Shown here: positions 11,321-22,105 of the stretch, one piece after another
How the letters are laid out: each line of letters begins with the position of its first letter
Numbering within the stretch: the first letter of the stretch is position 1
From: Calonectria ilicicola
Taxonomy: Eukaryota; Ascomycota; Sordariomycetes; Hypocreales; Nectriaceae
DNA: 64,000 nucleotides
Reading direction: 5' to 3'
Assembly: GCA_020809705.1 (NCBI GenBank)
Contig: CP085829.1
Coordinates: forward strand, 1,550,001-1,614,000
Notes under the pieces: generated by a model
Database searches by the model: none
What the model saw: the letters and a program-made list of their open reading frames with translations, nothing else
Told to the model about the DNA's origin: nothing
Translations under genes and position numbers: made by a program

Positions 11321-12988
11321 TTATTGAAATACCACGCCAGGATATCCGCTGTTCTTCATTTCCTCGCACCGCCGTCGATATTCCAACACGCTCCCACCAT
11401 ATCTAGCCACAATGCGAGTAGTTTTTCCCTCGACATTGGTGTTGACTCCGGTTAACCAACTGTCGACCTCATTGGCCAATGCACCCTTGCCGCATTCTAC
11501 AACGTGTTCAGTCCACTCTTCACAAGCCTTCGGGGTAGTTTCTACATATTTGTACCCATGCTTCTGGCAATGGTCAAGCAGGTCCATCACGACTCCGACA
11601 GCCCTCTCAATGCTGCGAGGAATATTTCCAAATGGTTGATGAGGACCAAGGACCATAAACATATTGGGCATGTCATTGATCATGATACCCAGCGTTGTAT
11701 TGGGCCTATGGTCCACCCAGAGAGCCTCTCTTCCCCTCTCGGTCTGACTGCTTCCAAGTAAAGGTTTACCGCTCTTTGACTGCCAATCAATCTTGGCAAA
11801 CGAGCCAGTGATTGCGTCAAACCCAGTGGCAAAGATAAGAACGTCCAATTCATGCTTTTTTCCGTCAGAGGTGACTATTCCATCGACCTCCACTGTGGTA
11901 ATTGGGGTTTCTTTAAGATCGACCAAGTGCACGTTGGATTGATTAAATGCCTCGTAATAACCGCTTTCAAGAGGCACTCTTCGTGTGCCAAAACCATGAT
12001 CTTTGGGAACCAACTTGTCGGCGAGCACTAGGTCATTGATCCTAGTTCGTATCTTTTCTGCCATCCAATCCGAATAGAGCTTGTTGGCTTCTCGATCAGT
12101 GTATGTGTCGCGGAAAACGCCCAACCACTTGCCAAAACCAGGTTGACTATAGAGGCTTTCCCAGAGAGCAACACGCTCTTCTTGGGTTACTTCGGAAGAC
12201 TTTCGGGGATCAGGTTTGGCGAGAAAGCCAGAAGGAGTCTCGGCACACTGTTGAAATATGGCATCATAATCCGCCTTGTACGCTGCCATCTGTTCATCTG
12301 AGATGTCGAAATTACGAAGCGGGGCTGCCCATGTAGCAGTACGCTGGAAGACGGAAATGGAGTCAATGCTGGGCACCTTGGAAAGCTCAGTAATAGTCTG
12401 GATTCCAGTTGCTCCCGTTCCAATCACACCAACGCGCTTCCCTTTAAGATCGCGACTGATGCTTAGATCTCTGGGGAATCGAGAGGTGTGAAACGATTGC
12501 CCTTGGAAATTTTCGATGCCTGGAATCTTTGGGGTGGAAGGGTTCGAAAGAACGCCGAGGCAGCTGATGAAGAAGCGAGCCTCATATTGGATTCCTTCAG
12601 AATCAACAAATACCCAAGTAGACCTGTCAGTCTGCCACCTTGCGGAAACAACAGCGGTGTTGAATTGAATACTGCTCCGAAGATGGTGCTTGTCGGCGAA
12701 TCTCTCAATGTATTTGAGCGTCTCTGGTTGTGGAGCAAATGCCTCCTTCCAGTTCCATTCCTGCAAAAGCTCGGGATCCCATGTCAGCTGGTAAGAAATC
12801 GTATCGGAATCAAACCGGGCGCCCGGATAGCAGTTCCAATACCATGTACCGCCGACACTTGGGCCAGCCTCCAAAACCTTGACCTTCCAAGTTGGGAATC
12901 GTTGGCGGAGATTATAGAGACTTGAAAGCCCCGACAAGCCGGCACCGATGATCAAGACATCAAAAGTTACTTTGTCCAAAGAACCCAT
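11321..12988 (-). CDS. Baeyer-Villiger-type flavin monooxygenase (FMO superfamily)
   Basis: A single exon of 555 aa from the ATG at 12988. The longer frame to 13144 adds a non-conserved hydrophobic tail upstream of MGSLDKV and was rejected as the start. These soluble FAD/NADPH enzymes insert oxygen next to a ketone, or oxygenate heteroatoms. The FAD Rossmann motif IIGAGLSGL lies near residue 15, the NADPH motif VIGTGATGIQ mid-protein, and the BVMO fingerprint region between them reads FQGQSFHTSRFPRD. The usual tryptophan of the FxGxxxHxxxW(P/D) fingerprint is phenylalanine here. EAGPSVGGTWYWNCYPGARFD is classic cyclohexanone-monooxygenase-like sequence. It is followed by two dehydrogenases that could make its ketone substrate, an inference from family chemistry and order. 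Confidence 0.9.
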   Translation of the reverse strand: MGSLDKVTFDVLIIGAGLSGLSSLYNLRQRFPTWKVKVLEAGPSVGGTWYWNCYPGARFDSDTISYQLTWDPELLQEWNWKEAFAPQPETLKYIERFADKHHLRSSIQFNTAVVSARWQTDRSTWVFVDSEGIQYEARFFISCLGVLSNPSTPKIPGIENFQGQSFHTSRFPRDLSISRDLKGKRVGVIGTGATGIQTITELSKVPSIDSISVFQRTATWAAPLRNFDISDEQMAAYKADYDAIFQQCAETPSGFLAKPDPRKSSEVTQEERVALWESLYSQPGFGKWLGVFRDTYTDREANKLYSDWMAEKIRTRINDLVLADKLVPKDHGFGTRRVPLESGYYEAFNQSNVHLVDLKETPITTVEVDGIVTSDGKKHELDVLIFATGFDAITGSFAKIDWQSKSGKPLLGSSQTERGREALWVDHRPNTTLGIMINDMPNMFMVLGPHQPFGNIPRSIERAVGVVMDLLDHCQKHGYKYVETTPKACEEWTEHVVECGKGALANEVDSWLTGVNTNVEGKTTRIVARYGGSVLEYRRRCEEMKNSGYPGVVFQ

Positions 12989-13715
12989 CTTTGAGATGCT
13001 GTGAAGAATACTTGGGTATTTCCTGCTGTGGATAAACAACAATAGTATTGATGATTGTAAATGTAGAATATAATTTTTCAAGTTCTTGCGAAGGCTTATA
13101 TGTTCAAGTCCACAATAATAAAATACAATGTGTGTAAAAATCACGTATTGGGTTTGTCAATCATCATCTTTCCTCATGATGAAACACACGACAAGTGGTT
13201 TGTGAGCCAAGTTGTGGTGGGTAGCGCTAACCCACCCTGGAGTAGAAGTTTTCCCCAGTCAATCGAATGCAGCAAGTATCCCCATGGGCAGGTAAACCCA
13301 GCCAGGGGGTCCACTTTGGACGAAAATGGGTTTCCAGGAAGATTCAACAAAAATTACCCCTCAGTTCCCTCAGAATCATGATCAACTTACGCAATCATCC
13401 CAAATAGCCAGTTATCTCTACGACGGGTTTCTTGCTTTTCTATCTCCGTGTTTGTGAAATGAGTAGTCAGCGCCAAGGTCGCTAGTTAGCACATTATATT
13501 AGAGACACAAGGTTATTAGGGTACTTTGACCTTGTAGTGCACTTGCATTAATAAAAAAAAAACTCGATATTAGAGACACGACTGTTGATGAAGTAATTGA
13601 GTGGGAGGGATAATTGAACATGTAGAAAATAAAGAAAAAAAAGAAAATATCAATGAGCTACTGGTGAATTTAGGGACTAAATCATTCTATTTGATTGTTC
13701 AAATCTCTTCTTAGA
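12989..13715. other. Spacer between BVMO and first SDR gene
   Basis: 727 bp that serve as BVMO promoter and SDR 3' region (both minus strand). AT-rich runs near 13550-13660; no gene or recognised RNA seen. Confidence 0.45.
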
Positions 13716-14537
13716 TCACCGTTCCAGATAGCCACCATCAACAACCAATACAGTGCCCGTGACAAATGAGCTTCTCCCACCCGATAGGTACAGCACGCCA
13801 TCCGCAATCTCTTGAGGTTTACCCATACGTGCCATAGGAACTGCTCCTTTGACTCGCTCAATCATCGCCTCCAATATCAATGGATTGCGCGTCGTCATGG
13901 GGGTTTCTGTGTACCCAGGACAGATGGCATTGATGCGCAAGCCCTTTTGGGCATAATCTTCTGAAGCTGTGCGCACTAGACCCATTACACCATGCTTGGT
14001 CACAGTGTATGCCGTTGACAGTGGCAGGCCAACCATGCCTTGGATAGAACTGAATAGAACAATTGAACCGCGCTGCAATGGTCTACCATCTATGCTTGAG
14101 GAGATGGGCTCCTGCTTGAGCATGATCTGAGCAACAGCGCGCAGAATGTAAAAAGATCCCGTCAAGTTGATGTCGACGATTCGTTGCCAGTCTGATGTCT
14201 CGGCGAACGCAGCTCCACCCTGGTGCTTCATCGCAACGCCAGCAGCATTGACCGCGTAGTCGATGCGGCCAAACTCAGCGGCTGCCGCTTTCACAGCATC
14301 GTTGACTTCGACTTCGTTCTTAATATCGAGCGCGTAAACGAGAACGCGAAATGGTTCATCGCTTTTCTTGACTTGGATCTGGCGCTGCTCGATTTCCGAC
14401 TTTGCTTGAAGCAGAGCGTCATGATTAATATCAAGTAGCGCTACCCCGGCTGCGCCTTCAACCGCAAAGGCTTCGGCACAGGCCTTTCCAATCCCCGAGG
14501 CCGCGCCAGTAACTAGAGCAAATCCAGGCACGTCCAT
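13716..14537 (-). CDS. Classical short-chain dehydrogenase/reductase (SDR) 1
   Basis: An intronless 273-aa SDR. The cofactor motif TGAASGIG is near residue 10, NAAG follows, the active-site serine is in LFSS, and the catalytic pair is YTVTK. CPGYTETPMT and the VDGGY terminus complete the classical SDR layout; an acidic residue (LLDI) after beta-2 suggests NAD(H) preference. Such enzymes interconvert alcohols and ketones. It lies on the same strand as BVMO and the second SDR, so the group could oxidise an alcohol to a ketone that the BVMO then attacks; this is inference. The length is normal and no defects are seen. Confidence 0.9.
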   Translation of the reverse strand: MDVPGFALVTGAASGIGKACAEAFAVEGAAGVALLDINHDALLQAKSEIEQRQIQVKKSDEPFRVLVYALDIKNEVEVNDAVKAAAAEFGRIDYAVNAAGVAMKHQGGAAFAETSDWQRIVDINLTGSFYILRAVAQIMLKQEPISSSIDGRPLQRGSIVLFSSIQGMVGLPLSTAYTVTKHGVMGLVRTASEDYAQKGLRINAICPGYTETPMTTRNPLILEAMIERVKGAVPMARMGKPQEIADGVLYLSGGRSSFVTGTVLVVDGGYLER

Positions 14538-15355
14538 TATGTGTGATTTAGGGGGGAATGAGAATTTGAAGATACGATCTAATCAATTTGATCATTGACT
14601 ACGACCGATTGTCATAATCAGCGACTCATGGTTTAAATAAGCCAGCATTTCGTTGTGTCTCTCATACACCTGGGGAAACTTGCCTATTGAAGCCATTGTT
14701 GTGACGCAACTAGAAGGGTGCCGCCCGACATACCTGATCCTTATATGTTAGTCTGGGTTTCGGAGTCGACCGATGACAAAATACACCCAAGATAAAGACC
14801 CAAGTTTGTGTCATTTCCGATTTTGTCACTTTCAAGATGGTTACTTCACTGAATGCGACTGGTGAGCGAGGTCAGCAAACACGTCCACTTTTCAGAAATG
14901 GGGTCAAAACCTGTGACCGTGTCGCATGCGTATCCAATGTCCACCCATATAAAATTAGCTGATGTGACAAAATAAATCGATCATATATGTGGGGCATTTC
15001 AAGACCCACTTCTTAGTTGACTTATTTTGTCAGCTAATTTTATATGGGTGGACATTGGATACGCATGCGACACGGTTACAGGTTTTGAAACCACTTTTGC
15101 CAAAGAGGTGAGTGCGTCAACTTAGCTTGACCAGAGAATATGACGATTTCCCCAAACCACTTTTTAATTTACTAAGAATTCTGTTTTCAGTCCCTTTTCA
15201 CAGGCAACAGTGTGGGATAGTAAGAAAATTCTGTGAACAACAGGAGCCTCTTCAGCTTACTGCCTCCAAAATGTCGGGCGAATGAATGAATGTCAAGTTA
15301 ATTTACTGAGATAGGAGCCAATATGCTCCATAAATATTTTCCCATGAAAACAAGT
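14538..15355. other. Spacer between the two SDR genes, with a hairpin element
   Basis: 818 bp containing the promoter of SDR1 near 14538-14640 and a long inverted repeat at 14904-15088. No gene seen. Confidence 0.45.
14904..15088. repeat. Long near-perfect inverted repeat (foldback element)
   Basis: The left arm (14904-14974) and right arm (15023-15088) are reverse complements, beginning TCAAAACCTGTGACCGTG and differing by one G/A change and a five-base indel. A ~48-base loop separates them. RNA or DNA would form a ~66-bp hairpin. It lies in the SDR1 upstream region. It shares no obvious sequence with the P450-intron foldback, so it represents another element family or an unrelated palindrome. 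Confidence 0.8.
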
Positions 15356-16273
15356 CTAGCATACCCATCCACCATCAACATTATAAACGGCTCCAGTGAC
15401 AAACGATGCCGCATCGCTCAACAAAAATGCAATCACCCGAGCTATCTCAACCGGCTCAGCCCTCCTCTTTTGCGCAGTATGCTGGAGTCCACGCTTGACA
15501 TGCTCAGGATCTTCGCTTGCAGACATGGGAGTATTCACAGAGCCTATGACTTAATCGTTAGCTAACAGGCTTTGTTGTACTTCACAGTAGAAAGGCGCAT
15601 CCAGAGCTTACCTGGCGATACACAATTGACGCGTATGTCTTGGTTCTCCTTCGCCGCAGTTCTGCTGAGACCAATAACAGCCGCTTTGCTAGCACAGTAA
15701 GCCGCATTTCCTGGTGCACCGAATTGCCCGAAAACGCTGGCTGCCGACACCTAAACACACATTTGTGAATACCAAACAGCCAGTATTGCTGGGCAAACTT
15801 ACAATGCTCCCTCCTGGTTCTATGGCATTTAATTGGGCGCGCAAGCAGTTAAAAACGCCTCGAACGTTGACGGCAAATGTGAAGTCCCAGTCCCTATCCG
15901 TAATTTCGGTTACAGCTGTGGCTTTACAGATAACGCCAGCCATGTTGACTGCTCCATCCAGCTTTCCAAACTTTTGCACCGTTGCGTTAATCCAAGAATT
16001 GACAACCTCGCTGTCGCATACGTCCACGACCGTGCATAGATGTTTGTCGCTATTTTCGAGTGATTTGACAGCGTCTTGGAGAGTGGTTTCGTTAATATCG
16101 GCAAGCGAAACGAAGGCACCTTGGGAAGCGAGAAGCTTCGCCGTCGCGAGCCCCATGCCGGATGCAGCGCCCGTAATAGCAATCTATCAATCGAAAAACG
16201 TAAATATTAGCTACAGGATCAATCGTAGATGTGGACGGCTGCTATATCGTACCACTTTGCCTTCAAATGCCAT
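15356..16273 (-). CDS. Short-chain dehydrogenase/reductase (SDR) 2
   Basis: Four minus-strand exons (16273-16253, 16183-15803, 15750-15612, 15543-15356) sum to 242 aa. The first exon codes only seven residues (MAFEGKV), and the Rossmann motif TGAASGMG starts right after the first intron. Catalytic residues are visible as the SAAS serine region and YCASK. NMAG and the terminal VDGGW complete the classical SDR pattern, and SLADI after beta-2 suggests NAD(H). All three introns are 47-69 nt with canonical borders. It shares strand and neighbourhood with SDR1 and the BVMO; the two SDRs differ clearly in sequence and intron content, so they are not a recent duplication. Confidence 0.88.
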
Positions 16274-16549
16274 TTCCGATTGCTCTTGTCTTACTTGATG
16301 GCCAAAACAGTCCATAGTATTGCGATTCAAACCACTTATCATCTTCCCTGTCGTTTTGAAATGCGCAATGTATGGCTCGTGCAGTTTTTGGCCCCAGTTA
16401 TCCCATCTATCCCAAAGGAAACTGTCACCGACACGTGCCTTGGCAAATCGTCTCTAGTCTAGAACGTTCATGTGATCTTCATTTCACAGCTTATCCGAAA
16501 ATTCTGCTTTACCCAGTGGGGTAGGAAAATATCTCGCCCTATTCAGACT

Positions 16550-18720
16550 TCACTTGCTAATGCCTATCCTAAAACGGCCTTGCCTTGCCAAATCTATCCA
16601 AGTACACATGGTCCCGTCCTCGCGATTCTTCTCTTGCCAAACGCGCTCTATCATTTTGAGCATGTCCTGAAAGATATGTAGGCCCGTTTGCCTTGAAAAT
16701 CCTTTGAACCAAGCGGCGAAAGCGGTTTGTGAGTGTTGATCTTCTGCTTCACATGCTGCAATGAACGCTGGCCAGATAAATCCCGTTGAGCCATGCACCG
16801 CTGTGTCATCCGCAGGTACGCACCGTACCAGCGACTCAAGCACTTTGGACACTCTTTTTTGCAGAAGAGACAAATCAAGATCATATATACGCCGGTAGAA
16901 GTATATCTCAATAGCGCAGAATGTTGCATCCAGTAGACATTGCATGGTCAACATATCGGCTGGTTGATGCTCTATCGATGCGAGTTCTGCCTCACGCTTG
17001 GAACGTAACTGGCCGATATACTTCTCAATGGACTTGGCCCGATTGAGGAACTGATCCAAGGGTAAGCTTCTCGGTGTTTCTGAATTCTCCGATGCATCCT
17101 TTTCTTTGCCAAGGCGGACAGTGAGCGACAAAACAAACATCCAGGGCTCCGAGATCCCAAAAATCTCTAGATACAGCGTACCGTGCCAGGTGCCTGGTAG
17201 CTCGATGTGAAGATCATTTTCCGCAGTCTCTTGGTCTTTTATAGCCTGCATTTCGACGGTCAAATCTCGCCATGTGGGAAGACGGAAGGATAGGCTGTCA
17301 CAACTGTACGCAACGAGCTCGCTTGATTCAATAGCCTGTATCACATGCCGACGATGTGGTGATATTGTTCCACCTACATGCGTGCTTTCGTGAAACATGC
17401 GCCAGAATACGTAGCAATAGTGTAGCAAACGGACCTTGCGGGACTTGTGACGCTTTAAACCACGAAGACGAATCAGCTTTTCTGCTTCGATAAAGAAATA
17501 ATCTGCCTCATCTCGACTATCGAGGCATAATGCTAGCTGTATCATGCTGATTAGGGCCATGAGAGTGGCCTTGTATTTAGCCGCCTTCGGCACAGAATAT
17601 GCAGTACTCAGCATTTTACCACAATGTTCGAGGGCCAGATGTTTGTATCGCTTGCCTTGATCAACCCAACTTTTCGCATTGAATACTCCGCCAAGACTAA
17701 AGGCGCTCAAAGTGAGAATGGCATAAAATCCACATAGGCTAGCATGGTCCAAATGCTCCTCTAGGGTTAGGGCAGCAAGGCAGCTTTTGGCGTGTGGAAT
17801 GAACAAAATATGCCAAGGAGTTTTTCTGTGGCGAAAGGGAGTGAGAATGTCAAGGATAGAAGTCGAGTAATGTTTGAGAAGGGCCACTGCATCAGTTGGG
17901 ACAGCAGAATCCTGTTTCGAGAAGGCCGGCCATGGGCTGGGTGGTCGCCAGGACTGTACACGCGATTCTTCTGTGGATTGGGCAGGCTGTGGTGGCGAGC
18001 TCGGAATCTGAAAGTCTAAGATTGGATAGACAGTGCCCATATCTAGAAATTCTGGTGCTTCACAGGCGTCCAGTGCTACGTCGATGAGATGGAAAAAGTC
18101 TGGGTCTTGAATCTCAGCATTGTCGATGGCAGACTCAGCATCTTGGTCAGGCAGAGGAAGTCCAAAGTCCAAAGGCAAAGTATTGCTGTCGTCTTCGCTC
18201 CCAAGTGTCTGCATGGGAGAAGAAATCTGGCCATCGGTTTGTGCTGTTGAGTTGGCTTCTTCAAGCACGATTGATGCCCTAGCAACCCTAAATGCCCCAA
18301 ACGGACCCCGAACGATTTCAACATCTTCAAGATGAGATAGGTCGTCACACAAGGTATCAATGAGCGATAGCTGTTTAGTTGCCAGGTGAGGTGGAACCAT
18401 TGCAACCAGGGTTCGACTCATGTTGGCTCGTTCTTGTGCTGTAAACATGGTCCGACGGAATCGAGGATTATTGCCTTGGGTGGCATCCTCACGACCAAAG
18501 AAAATTTCCCGTCCATAGCCGCTACATTCTACACCGGAACTCTGGCATGTGAAGCAAGTTGGGCGGCCTTCATCGCACTTGATATGGCGCTTCCGACACT
18601 GGAGGTGTTAGACGAACCGATTATACCATTATCAACGGAACAGCTCACAGTATCACATCCACCGAATGATCGTGTGGGGATAATCATGTCCTCGGGCTCA
18701 CACTCTTGTGATTCTGCCAT
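16550..18720 (-). CDS. Zn2Cys6 transcription factor, second cluster regulator
   Basis: Two minus-strand exons (18720-18649 and 18598-16550, 50-nt intron) give 706 aa. The zinc cluster spans the intron: CDT-C-RKRHIK-C before and CFTCQSSGVEC after, with spacing C-x2-C-x6-C-x6-C-x2-C-x6-C. The cluster is followed by a long acidic, low-complexity region and a C-terminal fungal TF domain with VALLKHYSTSILDIL and LIRLRGLKRHKSRKVRLLHYCYV, the style of the Fungal_trans_2 family found in ARCA- and SM-type regulators. The ATG at 18720 was preferred; an upstream in-frame ATG at 18777 would add 19 residues. Two regulators in one small gene group are common in inducible catabolic or biosynthetic clusters; targets are unknown. 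Confidence 0.85.
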
Positions 18721-19237
18721 CTTTTTCGGCGCAATGAGGCAATGCCGGTGTGACGCGCATACATGAATCCCATCCAACTTCAGAGAGGGAAAGTGTTCCC
18801 ATTATTACTCCTCTTTTGTGGGCCGGATACATGTTCAATATCGTCTCCGGCGTCGGGGGGCATACATTCCATTTTCAGAAGTGGTGTCAAGCGACGCCTT
18901 ATCTGGCATGGCTATCCTAGTAGACCACCAACGGTCCAATGATTGCACTCAATTTGCAGGCTTATCGATTGCTATCAGCAACGGTGAGATTGTAGAATGC
19001 GGGGAATCGAACCAAAACTAGCCTAGCCTTCACGCCAGTAGAGATTTGGAACCATGGCCAGGAACTACACACAGTAAAATTAGTGACGATTGATTAGTTT
19101 GACTCTTACAAGCGTTGAGTATTTAAGGTCTCTACTCCACCCACATGCACATGGTGTTGGAAAAATGAACTCATTCAAACCATGGAATAGGTCTTCTTGT
19201 CTATTAGCTGGTCCTAATTTTTATCTTCAAAACCAGC
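18721..19237. other. Divergent promoter between second regulator and permease
   Basis: 517 bp between genes facing away from each other. A TATTTAAG box sits near 19117-19124, about 115 nt before the permease ATG. No gene seen. Confidence 0.45.
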
Positions 19238-20878
19238 ATGATTGCGACTGACAAAAAGGGTGTCGACGACACCCTGCAAAGCCCTCCCTTGTCAATGGTG
19301 GATTCCCAAAATGTTGGTCAGCATTTTGAAGCCCCCATGGAGCATGGAACCAAGAGAAACATCAAAACTCGCCATGCGCAAATGATTGCTATTGGCGGCA
19401 GCATTGGCACTGGTCTCTTTGTTAGTTCTGGTCGATCCCTAGCAATTGCTGGCCCAGGGTTTCTGCTAGCTGCATATTGCATGATGTCTCTCATTGTATA
19501 TGGCATTGTTACGGCAATTATCCAAGTGGGAACATACTTGCCCATTCCTGGTGCTTCTACGTCCCTTTTTGCGAGGCGTTTTGTTTCGCCATCCCTAGGT
19601 TTCGCAATGGGCTGGTTATACTTTTACTCCTTTGGAATCATCACAGCTTACGAAATCACCGCCGCCACCATGATTATCGACTTCTGGCCCAATCCCGTTC
19701 ACATCGCAGTGTGGATCACGATCATGATGCTGGTCATTGTTGGACTCAACTTGTGTCCTGTGGGCATCTATGCCGAGACGGAGTTTTACTTTGCTGGTCT
19801 CAAGGTCATCATGATACTTGGAATGTTGATCCTCTCTGTTGTTCTCATGGCTGGTGGAGGACCCAACCATGACGCTCTTGGTTTCAAGTACTGGAACGAT
19901 CCGGGAACTACGAAAGAATACCTCGTGGGAGGAGCTGGTGGGAGATTTACAGCGTTTCTCTATGTCATCATCTACTCCGGGATCTCCTTCAACTTTGGGC
20001 CAGAATTAATTATTTTCACCTCTGGTGAAATGGTCAACCCGCGCAAGAACCTTCCCAGGGCATCTCGACAATACTTTGTTCGCCTAATAGTGTTTTATGT
20101 CCTCTCTGCCATTGCAATCGGAGCAACGTGCAATTCCAATTCAGAAGGTCTCACTTCCGGTTCTGGAAATGCCAATGCCTCTCCTTGGGTCATCGCCATC
20201 CGCAACGCTGGAATTTCCTATTTACCCTCCATCATCAATGCTGGAATTCTCACAAGTGCTTGGTCTGCCGGCAATGCATATCTGTACATGTCCAGTCGAG
20301 CCTTATACTCATTAGCAAAGAACGGAGATGCACCAAAGATATTTGCTAAATGTAATAGATACGGCCTACCTATTTATTCTGTTCTTGCAGCCAGCTGCTT
20401 TCTACTGTTGGCCTATCTGAACTGCGGATCTCAGGCCGGCGAAGCATTCAACTGGTTTATAAGTCTCACAAATACTTCTGGGTATATATCTTGGATAGGA
20501 TGCTGTCTTACATTTCTTCGCTTCCGCAAAGCCTGTAGAACTCATGAAGTTTCTGTTCCATACAGCTCATGCATCCAACCATGGGCTGCATGGTTCTGCC
20601 TTGTCTTTTTCTCGTTATTGTTGCTTGCCAATGGATTCACAGTCTTTTATCCCGGACAGTTCACAGCAAGTAGCTTTCTTACAAGTTACATCGGTATTCT
20701 TCTTTTCCTCGTCCTTTTTCTTGGCCACAAGTTTACGGTTGGACGGCAAGATCCTTGGATGGCACATACTAAAAATGTTGACTTGACAACGGGGCTTGCC
20801 GAGGTAGAAGCAGAGGAAGAGACGTGGAAGCGAATGGAAGAGTCTAAGGGGGGAAGGAAGTTCAAGTTTGGCTTCTAG
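19238..20878 (+). CDS. Amino-acid permease (yeast amino-acid transporter, YAT family)
   Basis: An intronless 546-aa integral membrane protein with about 12 hydrophobic segments. The N-terminus is cytosolic and leads into KTRHAQMIAIGGSIGTGLFVSSG, the conserved first helix of the APC/YAT permeases where substrate carboxylate is bound. Also visible are GFAMGWLYFYSF, FNFGPELI and the Gly/Pro-rich extracellular loops. These plasma-membrane proton symporters import amino acids. The length and the FWxWxP-free C-terminus fit the general or dicarboxylic branch rather than a specific one; exact substrate cannot be set. It ends the accessory group and could import an amino acid or amide precursor, or be unrelated. 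Confidence 0.9.
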   Translation: MIATDKKGVDDTLQSPPLSMVDSQNVGQHFEAPMEHGTKRNIKTRHAQMIAIGGSIGTGLFVSSGRSLAIAGPGFLLAAYCMMSLIVYGIVTAIIQVGTYLPIPGASTSLFARRFVSPSLGFAMGWLYFYSFGIITAYEITAATMIIDFWPNPVHIAVWITIMMLVIVGLNLCPVGIYAETEFYFAGLKVIMILGMLILSVVLMAGGGPNHDALGFKYWNDPGTTKEYLVGGAGGRFTAFLYVIIYSGISFNFGPELIIFTSGEMVNPRKNLPRASRQYFVRLIVFYVLSAIAIGATCNSNSEGLTSGSGNANASPWVIAIRNAGISYLPSIINAGILTSAWSAGNAYLYMSSRALYSLAKNGDAPKIFAKCNRYGLPIYSVLAASCFLLLAYLNCGSQAGEAFNWFISLTNTSGYISWIGCCLTFLRFRKACRTHEVSVPYSSCIQPWAAWFCLVFFSLLLLANGFTVFYPGQFTASSFLTSYIGILLFLVLFLGHKFTVGRQDPWMAHTKNVDLTTGLAEVEAEEETWKRMEESKGGRKFKFGF

Positions 20879-22105
20879 TTCAAAGTGCTGCCAATTGATA
20901 TCGACTTATTCGAGCGCGAAATTTCCTAGATAATAGACTTCATACCCACGATGCACACATTGTACAGTACAATCTCTGAAAGATTGTACCCCCTCTACCT
21001 TTTCCCATTATCTTCCAGCCAAATTTTAAATAAATAAATATTATATACATAAATTAAATAATTAATTTATACATAAAGTTTATTATTATTTATTTATTTT
21101 CTTTCCTTTACTATTATATTAATATTTTCGGGCGGTTTAGTTCCATACCGCGAAAGGTACGGAAGTCACAGGGGAAAATCTTTCAAGAAGTGTATTTTGC
21201 CCCCTGAAGAGATGAGCCACTGAGATCATGGGAATTAACACGGAACTGTTTCATTCCTCACGCTGCCGAAATCCGGAAGCGCCGGTGTTTATCTGGAAAG
21301 CAAGCTCTCATCGGAACCACATCAGTCCCACTATTAACTCGATTTCTTCTCAAGCATTGGTCTTACAGCTAAATAGGACGAGACCGTTCCATGCGGCCAC
21401 AACATGAAGAAAGCGCGTCGCATGCATCATCACATCCAACACGTAACGTGTCAAGCTGTTGGCCAATTAAACCGTGTACTAACCCTCCAACCACTCTCGC
21501 TTTGCCACAAGGCGTTCTTTAGGAGATGCGACCCACAAAATTCCCCTGCAGCATTCACCGCACTCACTTTGAGTGTCGAATTGTATCCTCGTCGTACCTG
21601 ATGCCTTTAATGACTGCTAACTGCTGTAAAAAGTGTAGCGTGACATGAAAAGGGTGTGAAAATGGAAAGAAACCGGCAATTCAAATTTTAGAATCCGTCT
21701 AGTTTCTATTTATATTCAATGATCACACAGCAGAGGAGGTTGGGGCTAAGTACCGGGTAAGCTAGGGGGAGCTTCTAAACGTGGTAAGTAGCACAGCAAG
21801 CGGCAGATGGTCATGTCTACTTTTAAAAAAAAAATTGGAACAACTCAAAGAATTCCAATCCAAAGCCCACCAAGCATGACGCAAGCAATTAGATCAGATA
21901 CTCCATCAGTACTTAAAGAAAGAAAGGATTCCCCCAGATCTGCAAAACCCATGTCAGCCCAGCTCCTTGGTCGTCTTATGTCATCGCGTCTAGCGATTCT
22001 GCTGACACGTATCATGTGGGGCGCTCGTTTATCCACCAAAACTTGCCACCGCCAGCAAATAGCAGTACAACCGCCTCAAGCACCTCAAGCTCAACCAACG
22101 CAAAC
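20879..22105. other. Intergenic region with MITE copy 2
   Basis: 1.2 kb between the permease and HET gene. It holds the second TIR element copy and, further on, short frames without coherent coding features. Polyadenine (21825) and the region upstream of 22106 probably belong to the HET promoter/leader. Confidence 0.45.
20958..21203. mobile_element. MITE-like TIR element, copy 2 (inverted relative to copy 1)
   Basis: Reverse-complemented, this segment aligns end to end with the element at 938-1179. The shared stretches are AATTTGGCTG(G/A)AAGAT, GGGAAAAGGTAG, CTTGAAAGATT and CCCCTGTGACTTCC. The core is AT-rich with ATAAATAA runs. Its TIRs read TACAGTACAATCTCTGAAAG on the left and, reversed, CAAAATACACTTCTTGAAAG on the right. 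No coding capacity. No clear target-site duplication was found around this copy. Confidence 0.72.

Noticed and set aside
12989..13144. Upstream extension of the BVMO frame (52 codons)
   Set aside because: Hydrophobic, non-conserved and upstream of the typical MGSL start; likely 5' leader.
22016..22105. HET frame extended upstream to 22016
   Set aside because: The codon there is GTG, not used as a start in this context; ATG 22106 is the first supported start.
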